From: Gyrodactylus bullatarudis
Lineage: Eukaryota; Platyhelminthes; Monogenea; Gyrodactylidea; Gyrodactylidae
Reading direction: 5' to 3'
Assembly: GCA_012064415.1 (NCBI GenBank)
Contig: SSNU01000005.1
Coordinates: forward strand, 94,706 to 158,705
DNA length: 64,000 nucleotides
Below the pieces are notes generated by a model. That model did not search any database. It was not told where the DNA came from and saw only the letters and a program-made list of their open reading frames with translations. This document shows, in pieces, positions 1 to 10,037 of the stretch (position 1 is its first letter; each line of letters starts with the position of its first letter). Made by a program: the position numbers and the translations under genes.

Positions 1-106
1 AAAGCAGCAACATGCCCGATATGAATGATTGGAAACTCGTGAGACTTTTTTGGCAAATTATTTTTGGATCTCTTCTCAATGAAACATAAACCAGTTTGAC
101 CAAGTA

Positions 107-112
107 TTTATT
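107..112 (-). terminator. poly(A) signal of peptide copy 1
   Basis: AATAAA on the minus strand, eight bases past the stop codon of the copy 1 peptide gene. A canonical signal this close supports a very short 3'UTR. Confidence 0.5.
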
Positions 113-119
113 AAATTCT

Positions 120-329
120 TCAAAATCCTGATGTACAATATTCGGAGGCCTCAGACTGCCAGTTTGAGCTACATCCTTTTGCACAGGTGACACAATCTTT
201 CCCACTAGAATAGCAAGTTGTCATACAAGAAAGACTTCTGCTTCTTCCTGTGCCAGGCTTCCAGCTACTTTCAACTTGTGTCAAAAAGACACAAGTGACA
301 AGTGTGAATATTAATTTTGAGCTAAACAT
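120..329 (-). CDS. small secreted six-cysteine peptide, copy 1
   Basis: Encodes a 69-residue precursor in one uninterrupted frame. Residues 1 to about 20 form a hydrophobic signal peptide, followed by a short Ser/Lys/Arg linker with a Trp at 23 and then six cysteines at 35, 39, 46, 49, 53 and 65. The spacing C-x3-C-x6-C-x2-C-x3-C-x11-C and the ending YCTSGF are shared with copy 2, and nearly with the broken copy 3, so this is a real conserved family. Six cysteines suggest three disulfides and an extracellular role. A poly(A) signal (AATAAA) lies at 112-107, just after the stop. A pyrimidine tract ending in AG lies about 7 bp before the ATG on the minus strand, so a 5'UTR intron is possible. 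I do not recognise the family; host-defence, signalling or venom-like roles are all possible. The gene points away from copy 2. Confidence 0.75.
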   Translation of the reverse strand: MFSSKLIFTLVTCVFLTQVESSWKPGTGRSRSLSCMTTCYSSGKDCVTCAKGCSSNWQSEASEYCTSGF

Positions 330-1095
330 GAAATTACTTTAGGAAAAAAATTGCTTTATCAATTTATATTGAATAGTGTATTCTTTTTCTATTAGAAAAT
401 TAATTGCCCACACGTTGCATTTCAAAATATCAAATAGGGGTCTTTTGTTGTAATAGAAAGTTTTTGTTTAAATTTCCGATACTGTGACTCACTCAAAAAT
501 TTAGCCTTTCCACCTGTGATGTGTAAAGTTTACAGATTTTTGATCCAAAAACTCAAAAATTCTGAAGATTTTTCAGATCATGAAGCCCGCTTATTATTTA
601 TACATGGACTCAGAATTTTTCGCTGAATCTATTGATACTAAAATTTAGTGCATCTAACTGCTGCCACTTCTTGATATGATAGAAAGATGTTTCGAAGTTT
701 AAATTAATCAGAAATATAAGTTGAGATTATCTAAAAAATCAAGTAAAACAAAATTTCTTGAAACACATTATACGATTGTAAGATTTTTTCGAAAGAATAT
801 TGTTTCGTTCTTACTGGCCGAAAAATAACTTGCAATTTTTACACACAAGTCGTGTGTCACTTTACAGAGTTTCTACCTGTACAATTAAGGAGAGCCCAAC
901 AATCTCAAGATCATATCAATTAGCTCAAGTGTAGAGGTTATGGATTATTTTCTTAAACAGTAAAATTATAATTTTCCACTACAGAGACATTCATTTCCTA
1001 TTATTACATTGTTTTATGGAATGCAGAAAATAATAGGGGTAATTGTTGTTTGTTTAATGAAGAGATTTCCAAAATTCCCTTCATAATTGCAATAA
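330..1095. other. intergenic region between divergent peptide genes
   Basis: This 766-bp AT-rich stretch separates peptide copies 1 (minus) and 2 (plus), which are transcribed outward from it, so it should hold both promoters. A motif of the type AATAGGGG followed by TTGTTGT appears near 434-456 and again near 1029-1051, close to each gene on its own side. I see no open frame, and no clear TATA plus initiator pair can be assigned. Confidence 0.4.
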
Positions 1096-1311
1096 ATGAA
1101 TTCACTTTACATGATATTATTCTTCCTCTTATTCGGGATAATTCAAGTTAATGGAAAATGGAAAAGACGTGTAAGACGTTTAAGACGGAATCGAGGCCTA
1201 AGCTGCATGGTAAACTGCTACAATGGAGGAACTGATTGTATAACCTGTGCCAAGAGATGTAGTTCAAACTGGATGCATGAAGCTTCCAATTATTGTACAT
1301 CAGGATTTTAA
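1096..1311 (+). CDS. small secreted six-cysteine peptide, copy 2 (cationic)
   Basis: Encodes a 71-residue precursor. Residues 1-20 are a hydrophobic signal peptide ending in Val-Asn-Gly. A strongly basic linker (residues 21-34) then carries nine Lys/Arg, including three Arg-Arg or Lys-Arg pairs. The cysteine core has Cys at 37, 41, 48, 51, 55 and 67, with the same spacing as copy 1 and the same C-terminus YCTSGF. Between the cysteines, motifs such as CAK-x-CSSNW match copy 1. The basic linker is absent from copy 1, so it is either a processed propeptide or a gain of charge. Cationic Cys-rich secreted peptides are often antimicrobial or signalling molecules, but that is inference. The gene is a single exon, with an AATAAA at 1453-1458. 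It points toward the 3' end of the receptor gene. Confidence 0.78.
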   Translation: MNSLYMILFFLLFGIIQVNGKWKRRVRRLRRNRGLSCMVNCYNGGTDCITCAKRCSSNWMHEASNYCTSGF

Positions 1312-1452
1312 AGTGACTTTATTTCATTCGAATAATCCTACAAATATACAATGTATATTTTTCATTTTGAAATAAGTAAGGCTTGAGTGTCTATGTTGAA
1401 CAGTATTTGTACAATGTGATTAAAAAATATTTGAATGAATGTAGTGAATCAA

Positions 1453-1458
1453 AATAAA
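1453..1458 (+). terminator. poly(A) signal of peptide copy 2
   Basis: AATAAA about 140 bp after the stop codon of the copy 2 peptide gene, giving a 3'UTR of normal length. Confidence 0.45.
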
Positions 1459-1592
1459 TTTTAAGCAATCAGGTAAAGTGGACTGCCCTGAGAACCCTGA
1501 CAGTGAAACATTCAGGGTACCTGTCTCTTCTCTCTGTCTCTCTATGACCAATAGAATATGGATTAGAGAACAAGTAAATAAGTGATAAATGT

Positions 1593-1598
1593 TTTATT
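1593..1598 (-). terminator. candidate poly(A) signal of the receptor gene
   Basis: AATAAA on the minus strand, 37 bp past the stop of the candidate alternative last exon 1784-1635. It would give that exon a short, complete 3' end. Confidence 0.35.
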
Positions 1599-1634
1599 TC
1601 ACTGGATCCCTGCAGACTTTACCCCGGGCTTGAA

Positions 1635-1784
1635 TTAGGTACTTTTAAAATGCAATATTTCCTGCTCCTCCATTGGTTGAAGAAATCCTTCACTTTGGGG
1701 CAGGTGAGAGATTTGGCGTTCCTGCCGACCCATTACTTTTTTCTCTTTATTAGACTGTCCTTTCAATAATCCATCGTTTAATAA
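1635..1784 (-). CDS. candidate alternative last exon of the glutamate receptor
   Basis: Fifty codons including the stop, in phase 0 after a CAG acceptor. They encode a polar tail rich in Gln, Glu and Lys and ending in KST. Base composition is richer in G+C than the surroundings, and an AATAAA lies 37 bp downstream. An in-frame GT at 2189-2188 inside the preceding exon (after Val-Pro-Lys, donor AAA|GTAACA) would join to it without a frameshift and lengthen the cytoplasmic tail by 49 residues. The acceptor has a poor pyrimidine tract. Alternatively the receptor ends at the TAA in exon 2248-2163, and this block is unrelated or a chance ORF. Confidence 0.35.
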   Translation of the reverse strand, partial: LLNDGLLKGQSNKEKKVMGRQERQISHLPQSEGFLQPMEEQEILHFKST

Positions 1785-2162
1785 CTGGACACTACTTTTT
1801 TTGTTGCAAACACTAAACAGGCTCACATGAATTAAGATCAAGTTTTAATCAAAAACTCTTGGAAAAATCCATAAAAATGTATTTGAAGAATACAATTTCC
1901 GCTTAAATACTATAATATATATTTGAACACAAACTCTACTTCAAAGTAATTATGTGATTATATACATTTAATTAACATGGCGGTTTTACATTTGATATTC
2001 GTGCAGATTTATTTATTTCTCCGAAAATTCCAATCAGACCAATGATTGAAAATCCATTTAGAAGATACAAATACTGAATCTTTATATAGGATATGAATTG
2101 ACCCATCAGAAAGTAATTATTTTGATAATTTTGTAAATGAATATTTATAGATAAAACTGATT

Positions 2163-2248
2163 TTATTCTTGAACATTTCTAATTGTTACTTTGGGAACAA
2201 GAGAGATCCTTGATTTCTTATTAGTTCCTTGATCTTGTCCTGATGTCT
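2163..2248 (-). CDS. NMDA-type receptor, last exon (cytoplasmic tail)
   Basis: Follows a good CAG acceptor and starts by completing a split Glu codon, matching the phase 1 end of exon 2812-2383. It encodes 27 further residues after the split codon, a hydrophilic Gly/Gln/Lys-rich tail after M4, and stops at TAA. The minus-strand AATAAA copies near 2010 could serve as the poly(A) site. The in-frame donor at 2189-2188 would instead cut the exon to 2190-2248 and splice it to 1784-1635. The intron to the previous exon is only 134 bp. Confidence 0.6.
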
Positions 2249-2382
2249 CTGGAAGATGGAAAAAACATGTCATTAATGAATAATTTAGCCATTGAAATGT
2301 GTAACACTAAAGAAAGGAATTCTTTCTCACAGAATAATTTAATGAGTCTTTTTAGTGATTTTTAGAAGGGAATTCTACTCAC

Positions 2383-2812
2383 CTTGTGTGTTGTGCTCAC
2401 AAATAAAATCGGTTGCGTCATGCTCCTTCAACTTTTCTTTGAAGAGAATCTTCCGCGTTTTCGAAGCAAGCTCACAGAGGCCAAATAAAATGCCAAGCAC
2501 GATTCCACTGGCCAAAAGAATAAATAAACCTAAAGAAGGAGTAGCATTTAGGGAAAAATCGCTATGGATTCTGCATGAACTACCCAGTGTCCAGTATTTC
2601 TCGAGAACCTGGAGGAAACCATTTTCATTAAGGGAAAATATTCTCTCGGAGAATTCATCAATCCAGGGTTCTCCTTTGCGTCCAGCAAACCCATAGGCAT
2701 TGTTAGTGGCAAAGTAATCACCGGTCATCAGCAAATTTTTATCTCTGCATAGCTCTGTTTGTAATCTGGGTTGGTCCCAGAGGAAACCGTCCAAACTTCC
2801 ATTTTTGACAGC
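2383..2812 (-). CDS. NMDA-type receptor exon: ligand lobe S2 (second half) and M4
   Basis: A 430-bp exon from a strong acceptor (pyrimidine tract, then CTACAG) to a donor GTGAGT. It enters in phase 0 and leaves in phase 1, giving 143 residues. It starts AVKNGSLDGFLWD. The WD Asp (residue 13) aligns with the GluN1 Asp that binds the agonist amino group. Cys 22 and Cys 80 match the conserved S2 disulfide pair. The segments GDYF, GFAGRKGEPW and NGFLQVLEKYW follow the GluN1 pattern closely. M4 lies at about residues 93-115 and is very well preserved. A basic juxtamembrane segment (KTRK, KEKLKE) follows, placing the tail in the cytoplasm. This is the exon that most clearly identifies an NMDA-like receptor. 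Confidence 0.9.
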
Positions 2813-3477
2813 CTGTAGGAAAGAATTTTGAGTAAATACAGATTTTTTTAACCAAGAAAAAATTATCATTGTTATGGACTAGGATATAGTAAGAAGAGTA
2901 AACGTCTTGAGACTTTCGCTAGTTAATATAAAATATGGGAATTGTGGAAATTTTCCATCAAGAAATAGAATTTGACCAAGCTTTCTTGCACTATATTCGA
3001 ACACCACAACAGACATCAAGTTTTTTTCCGACTGTATGTAAAACCTAGTTGCTCTTTTCAAGGAATATGTTACTCCGGATATTTAGAAAAATAATTTTCT
3101 GTTCAAAGTTCGACGAAATATGATTTTGGCGCCAAATCGAAATTTGAAAAATCCCCATATTTTTCATTGAAAAAAAATTTTTTTTCTTCAAATGGTAAAA
3201 GTTGATCTCACTGTAAAAAGCATAGATTCATATAGACTTCACGTTTGATCGAGATTAAAGATAAAATAATCTATTCGTCGCCTATCAAGGAAGGTGAAAT
3301 GTAAATTTAATAAAATTGATTATTTTAATTTTGTAAGAATAGTGAAATAAATACGGGTCAATTGTTTCTTGCCAAGTAGTAAATATTATACAAATAAGAA
3401 AGATTTTTCATATTCTGCCAAAACGTTTGTATTATGTTCTCAAGGTAACATTGATCCTAATTTTCTTATTTCTATAG

Positions 3478-3682
3478 AAATATTTCTTCATGTCTACTAC
3501 TAGCCTTGGTCGGGATGGTGTTTATGGTCTCAGCTTCATGAAACAACAAGGTTCATATGCAACGAGGTCTCACTTGTATGACAATATGTTATCCGAGTGG
3601 TAAGTCTTGTCTCGAATGTGCCAAAAGTTGCAATGTTAACTGGAATGAGGAATACAACAAGTATTGCTCATCAGGTTTATAA
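3478..3682 (+). pseudogene. broken third copy of the six-cysteine peptide gene
   Basis: One frame (ending at TAA 3680-3682) encodes a hydrophobic signal-like stretch, then the same cysteine core C-x3-C-x6-C-x2-C-x3-C-x11-C and an ending YCSSGL, so it belongs to the family of copies 1 and 2. Two defects are visible. An in-frame TGA at 3539-3541 stands where the intact copies have a conserved Trp just after the signal peptide. No in-frame ATG precedes the signal stretch: the ATG at 3490 is in another frame. A splice-acceptor-like pyrimidine tract ends at 3477, and AATAAA occurs at 3691-3696. It lies in the intron between receptor exons 4295-4146 and 2812-2383, on the opposite strand. A stop-codon sequencing error or recoding cannot be excluded. 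Confidence 0.7.
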
Positions 3683-4145
3683 TTCGGATAAATAAATGCT
3701 TATCAGTTGGGAAAACTGGATTCTTTATTCATTTATTATCTAAGGTGAAATTCAGAAATATCGGAATTTTTCGTTTGTCCCCAAAACATTTTCTTGAGGT
3801 GTTTTTTGGAATTAACCCTAGAATAATACCTTGAAATCGAAAAGTAATAATTTTTAAATTTTTTAGACCTTGGAAAATTATTTTTTGAGGCTTTGATTCA
3901 TCGTCATCTTCTATTTTATTTGGATTTTTTTCGACAAATCCATTGTTCTAGCCTCAAGACTCAAGTTTGCAAAAAAGGATTACATGAAAATTTTAATCGC
4001 TTGTCCCCAGGAGAGTCGTAATAAAACTCCCTTAATTTATGTTCTATAAATGATGACGCATCGCTCTCTTCAGAAGGAGAATTTATCGAAGAAATGGTCA
4101 AAATGAAAAGTTTGAATTGTGTTATCTCCTTATAAACAGACTCAC

Positions 4146-4295
4146 CTTAATTGCTTCTTCTACACTGGGATAGTCTCCGTTTGTTGTCATTAATGCCTCA
4201 TAAATTGTTGAGTAATCAAAATGTTTAGAGAAATATTCATAGACATGGCTATCAGGAAGACTGCCCAATTTCATATCCCCATGAGATTGCATAGA
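4146..4295 (-). CDS. NMDA-type receptor exon: ligand lobe S2 (first half)
   Basis: Exactly 50 codons, phase 0 to phase 0, between the acceptor TTTTCAG and the donor GTGAGT. The block SHVYEYF, then YSTIYEAL, then VEEAIK aligns without gaps to the GluN1 S2 region (SSVDIYF, then STMYRHM, then AAEAIQ). The Ser that in GluN1 contacts the ligand carboxylate is His here, while the Ser one position before it is kept. The Asn-Asp-Pro-Arg-Leu block normally upstream is not recognisable. The next exon continues directly with AVKNGSLDGF. Introns of 9.3 kb upstream and 1.3 kb downstream flank it. Confidence 0.85.
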
Positions 4296-6395
4296 CTGAA
4301 AATGAATGGATAAATTTCATAATTATTCACGAGATAAATTTCACAAATAGATATATATTCTTGACAGTTTTGTAGATTTAGAAAAAAATGAAAAAAAAAT
4401 TTCTAAGCTTTTTTTATATGAATTTCAATTTAACAGATGTCTCTAAATGTTTCTTCATCAAAATTAAGACATCCTTTAGACATTTAGAGAATTTTGATGG
4501 TATTCTTTCATCAGAGGCGATCAAAGAAATTAAAATCCAACAAATGAAGTCTAGGAACATTTGAGTTTATTTAAACCAAATAACTCGTTCGTGTGACTTT
4601 GGAGCAAAATTGATTACGAAATGAGTAAATTATATCCTAAAACTATTCTGGAAATAGTCCTGGCATATGCAGAAACAAAAATACTATTCACTTTTTAATG
4701 GAATTGAAGAAAAATACTTAAAAATAAGAAATCAAATTCAAGATTGAAAATATTTTGAGATCCTATGATCCATTATCAAAAATTTTGAAGACCTTGAAGA
4801 CCATCAGAAGTTGTGTTAATTACTCAGTCTTTCTACTCAATGATATTTTCCACTTTGGTAGAGAATTTTTCGCTGATTTCAGATATGTGCTTCTTAAAAG
4901 ATTTTCGAGTTATTTATTTAAAAAATCCTAAAATTACTCGTGCAGTCGCTTGAAAGTAGATAGGGAAAAGTGTCGAAAAATATTTTTTTATTATTCATCT
5001 ATAATTCATTCTGATTGCGAATATGTATTCATATTCAATGTTTGAACTCATTAAATAGATTCGGACCTGAAAGGGCTAAGATAGAAAGACAGAAATCATA
5101 TCATCTTGTTTAGGAATAAATTCTTGACAAAATAGTAGAAGGAAACTTTCTCTTGACTCTTCTAGTTTCTGAGCTATTCAAAGTCTAAGTTGAAAATTTA
5201 TCAATTTATTTCAATCAAATATACTCATAATTTTTTTAGAGCAAATTTTCAGAATCACTCATTTCATACATAAAATTAAAATTAAACAAAAATTTTTTCA
5301 AAATTATTTATTGTTTAAATTAATATTTTCAACACCTATAAAATATAATTGGATTATCGATTGTAATCATCATTTCTTGAATAGCTGTAACTTGGCTTAA
5401 AAATATTAAGAAGCTTCACGATAGGGTTCGCTCCAAAATAACCCGAAGCCACAATGCAAAAGTATTCCTATATTTTAGTAGAGAGTCAAATATTAAAAAT
5501 ACTAATAATTTATATGGAAAAATGTCGGTAATTTTAAAGAATCTTACAAAACTAAACTTGTGTGTATTGTTCTCGCGACCACTGACTCATTTTTGTATAG
5601 AGTTTAATCTAAATACGTGTAAAAATTGAAAAAAACACTTGGTCAAAAAAATTTCTATGAATTAATTCATTTCCACTCTACCTGACAACTAAAATGTATT
5701 CAAAAATCATTCAAATTTATAAATTCAACTTGTATGACATAATCGTACATGAATACAAGGGATATGTGATGAGTACACTTGACATGTAAATTTCTCATGT
5801 GATAAACAATACTTGTTAGTAGTTGGCTGAGTCAACCTTGCATTTTCAACAACATAGCCATTATCAGAGAGGTAAGAAAGGAATCATCTTCCCTCAAACC
5901 CCCTTCATTGTGCTTATTCTCATTGCATTATGTAAGGGTTGATTGATTGATGTTCTAAATTCCTACATTAATTAATGCATATAAACAGCGAACTTGTTAG
6001 TTCTTATATAGTTCTGGACTGAGCTAATATATTAAGTTTACGAGTTGAAGAGCCGCTCTATATCGTGAAGTGATTAGAAAATGTGTTTTAGAATTCTTAA
6101 AAATTCTGGATAGGACTCAGATTAAATTAGTATTTGTTGAATTTAAAGTAAAATTTTCTTTCTCTGAGTCCATTTGTTACTTTAGGCTATCCGGCTTATT
6201 TAGATTTGCTCATCTAGAAAATAGAGCTGTCCTCTTGAAGCCCCACGATACACATTCAGTTTTTTGTATTTTTTTTTTGGTTTGTGAATACACTGATTAA
6301 GAACAGTTAATACATATAGCTGTAATCTTTTTTAGTTCAGGAGGTATCGATGAAGAATCGGTTCATTTTTTGATCAAAAGCTTGACCTTTTAAGC

Positions 6396-6480
6396 TTTAG
6401 TAGATAGAGTTCATGTGATTACATATATTTGAATTCTACAGGTATAATTACTCCTACAAGGTTTTCTTATTTTCTGTCAA
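6396..6480 (+). repeat. dispersed repeat family B, partial copy
   Basis: Shares the core TAGATAGAGTT, GATTACATAT, TTGAATTCTACAGGTAT and ATTACTC with the copies at 12.1 kb, 50.1 kb and (inverted) 55.3 kb. Only the 5' half of the family is present here. Confidence 0.55.
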
Positions 6481-7950
6481 TAAATAACTTTAATGGTGGA
6501 ATTAACTTTTATTTATATTTTTTAAGATTTCAGATTTGATTTTTTGAGCTAAAACATTGTGAAGAATTATTTATAATTATCCATAAAAAAATACTGCATA
6601 GCCTTGATGAAACGATGCGAATTATAGTGTAATTGATATTATATCATTTCTTTAAAGAATTCCAAATAAAAACAAACTGATCTTGAAGGGGGAAAAATTT
6701 TATTCTTCTAAATAAATTCAATCTACTTTTGTCACCTGATATGAGAAATTATTGAATGCACTTTACCCATGGCACACATCGAGAAGAAGAATTAAACTCA
6801 ATTTTTTTATTAACTTTTTTTCGATCAAGAAGAGGAAAAATAGATTGAAAGTCTTTCAATTCCATGTTTTTCAAGGAATAAATTTGACTTTTGTCTTGTC
6901 TTCAATGTCTGAGAGGGTCTGTTTTATACTGTGATTAGCAACATTTTTATCTTGCACTGATGTCTTGTTTTTTTTTTATTTCTCTCTAAATTCAAGGACT
7001 ACCTCGAGAAAACTCTTGTACTAAATGAATTCAAATTTTAACAATATGAATCTACAATCGATGCGAAACAAAACTAAGATATATTGTAAAAAAACCTTTT
7101 GTTGGGAGGGATCAAATGTACCCAGAAAATAAGGACTTTCACAGAATAATGAGATGTTTCTCAGACCATGATGATCCTAAAAAGTAGCATTTTTCGTCAC
7201 ACCTTGTAATCAAGAATAATTTTCAGATCAAAGCTTAAAAAAGGAGAAAAAATGCACCAAATTGAAATTTAAATCGGTTATAGTGTCAGTTAAAAAAAGT
7301 ATGCAATCTTGAAAATACAAAAGGATAAATCTTCAAGAACGAGATTAGCATATTCACTCAATGAAGAGATGGAAAAGAGACTGCCTCAGATTAAAGTTTT
7401 ACGGAGAGATCAGTGTGCAAAATTCAAATTAGTGGCGTAAAAGATTTTCTCAGGGGTAACTTTAATCTATAGTATTGAGTATTACTCAATGAGTAAACTG
7501 ATGATTGATAGAGCAAAAAGAATTTCAGATATTTCTTAATCTTCTTCTGCTTAGTACGAATAACTTTTGAAAAGTTAATATTTGGCGCATTCTTGTCCTA
7601 TTCTAACAACTCATGTCCTCATTTCATTACGTCTTTTAGACTATCAAATTCCCATCTTCAGATCAACATTATAATAATATATAACTGAAAATTGTATTTA
7701 CAATACAGAGATTTTTCAGTTTGCTACATAAAGATTTACTCAAGCCTGAAGAGAAGAGTCTATTGATTTATAAATTCAAACTATTAGGAAATTCTCTACA
7801 AGATCTAATGATCATCTACATAAGGATACCGTGGTTACTAGATATCTTAAGCAGCAAAACCACGTAGCTTCAATTTCAAAATTTTTCAGTTTTATACAAA
7901 TACCCTGTGGATGATAGCGTAGATGTATAGGGTAAAAGATAAAATTCTTT

Positions 7951-8044
7951 GTCTATAACGTTGTTCGCTTGCTGCCCGACTATGTTTGACCAATACAAGC
8001 CAGAAGACAACATAGTCAGGCAGCAAGCGAACAACGTTATAGAC
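7951..8044. repeat. near-perfect 36-bp hairpin with 22-nt loop
   Basis: Arms 7951-7986 and 8009-8044 are inverted copies with one difference: C at 7977 faces A at 8018. The loop 7987-8008 is 22 nt. In a plus transcript this gives one C-A mismatch. In the minus transcript, the direction of the receptor pre-mRNA, the same position is a G-U wobble, so the stem is fully paired. The arms are richer in G+C than the flanks. The total length of 94 nt is in the range of animal pre-miRNAs, but such perfect pairing is more typical of a young foldback element or a hairpin siRNA source. Confidence 0.75.
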
Positions 8045-8487
8045 AGTCTATGCCGAACAGCTCCCCGAAGAACTACTTGGTTCAAAATTATAAAATTCTT
8101 TACCAATCAATACAAACCTAATCTATGTGTTCAGAAAAACTATTCTTATAATCTTCGACTACCTTGGCTATGTGAGCTTTTTCACTTTTCTCTCCATTTC
8201 TGCTACTTATTGGAGAGTTTTGCCGTTTTTTCAGCTTGCATTTATTCTTAATTCTTAAACTTTTACTATACTTTTTCAATATTTGTAAACTTTAAGCTTT
8301 AGTCCTACATTCAATTTCAAATTTTGATTTGACCGAAAAACTTTTCAATAAATTCCCAAGCTTCAAATTATTCTCTACTTTTCATTCGGAAAATCTTCAG
8401 CGATTAATTCCCTATCAGAGGTAAACAAAAATGAAAGCATCAATTTATCCGGCTAGTCTATAGAACATTTGCCCCCCTCTTGATCTG

Positions 8488-8603
8488 CAGTAATTTTTCT
8501 GAATGACAAAGAGACTAAGGGCTTTTTAACATCAATGAAATGAAACACGATTCAAAGTAAACTTAGAGAGAAATAATAGGGGCAACTGTTCTCTAATTTA
8601 ACC
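8488..8603 (+). repeat. dispersed repeat family C, copy 1
   Basis: Closely matches 38742-38870. Shared blocks include TTTTCTGAATGACAAAGAG, ACACGATTCAAAGTAAACTT and TTCTCTAATTTAACC. Small indels separate the copies. There is no open frame and no clear terminal repeat, so it may be part of a SINE or an old DNA transposon. Confidence 0.65.
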
Positions 8604-9895
8604 ATTTATCCCAAGAATATAAATCTATCTGATATGTTAATGACAAAGAGTATTTAGGATTTTATCATCAAGAATTCTATGATCCTCTACAAAGAGGTAT
8701 TTTCCCAATTGAGTGATCTAAAGTTTTAATTAGAACCGTTGTCATCAATGTTTAGTACTAAAGAAAAACTTTGATTCTAAACGATTGCCAAGAAACTAAG
8801 AATCTCGCGTGATCCCACAAGAATCCATAATTTTCTCGAAACTTGAATAAAATAATTCAATCTCTTTGAGTGTATACGATCCTTGAAAATGACTCTTAAA
8901 TATTCAAAAGGTTTTTTGGGTTCTTGATGAAAATAAAGTAGCAGTTTTGATTCTATAAAAAACAACAACTTGTAGCAATTGGAAGGAGGAATGTAAATCA
9001 AGGATCATTCCATTCGATCATTCACCGATAACTCAAGTGATCAATCTTTGAGTATTCTCTGGAAATCAATAACACTCTTTCTTGATATTCTACTTACTCT
9101 CTTTCTAGATACACTTTTCAACTGTCAAAAATTTTCATGGCAGAGTAGGAAAAACTGCTCCTGATTCGTTCCAAGTTGAATATTCTCCTATTCTGACGAT
9201 GATGATGATGAGTAGGACTCACTAGTTTCTTCACTCTTTTCTGTTCATTTTGAGTGAGCAGAAAATTAGAGCAAAAAAATTGGGAAGCATATCCTTTCGA
9301 GGACATCAAAGAACGAATTCTTTTCGTTTTTTTCCACTTTTGACATTGGAAATTATATTCTCATCTAGAGAGAAAGAGGGGGTGGAAAATAGAAGAAAAA
9401 GGTGTACTAAGAATAATGAAAAAAGGAATTCACTTTCTCAGAGTAGAAAAAAATTAAATTCCATATCTGGCTGGTATTGGTTGCTGGATAAGAAGATTAA
9501 AAAATGCATTCTAAATGATCCATTTCTATATTACGTTCCATTATCTTCACTCTTATCATGAATTTCGAGGTCAATTTATTGAAATGTAAATTTTGAATAA
9601 TGAAATTTTTTCTCTTAATGCATTCAAAAATAAAATTTGAATTGGGCGGTTATAAACAGTAAAACCTTTTCAATAAAACGTAGTTAGATATTTACTTGAA
9701 AATGTGTATTTTTATCTCTCTCTGAGTAAGTTGATTGTATTATTGAATCTTTAGTTGATAGAAATTGGATAGAGAAACATTGAAGAACTGGATTCCAACA
9801 CATGTTTGGGTTTTTACTTGGGGCCAAAGTAATCAAGAAAAATAAAATTTGAATAATAACAAAGAGTGTAGAGTGTTTTTAGAAATTAAACTAGA

Positions 9896-10037
9896 AAAGT
9901 TTGGTCACTGGTAATTACTATATTCGAAATCTAACCTGATGGAGATTCTCTTATCCCACATAGATGTTAGAAATCGGATAGATTTAGACACGTCTAGTCC
10001 TTATTGGGACTCGTCAGTACACCAGTGATCACACTTT
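9896..10037. mobile_element. possible 142-bp non-autonomous element with 17-bp inverted ends
   Basis: The 17-bp ends (AAAGTTTGGTCACTGGT at 9896-9912, and its inverse at 10021-10037) pair with two mismatches. No coding potential is visible inside, and no convincing target-site duplication was identified. It may be a small MITE or a chance inverted repeat. Confidence 0.35.

Noticed and set aside
9250..9561. 103-codon plus-strand ORF
   Set aside because: AT-rich, low-complexity Lys/Arg/Ser content, overlaps a (GAT)n tract on the other strand, and lacks splice or poly(A) support.
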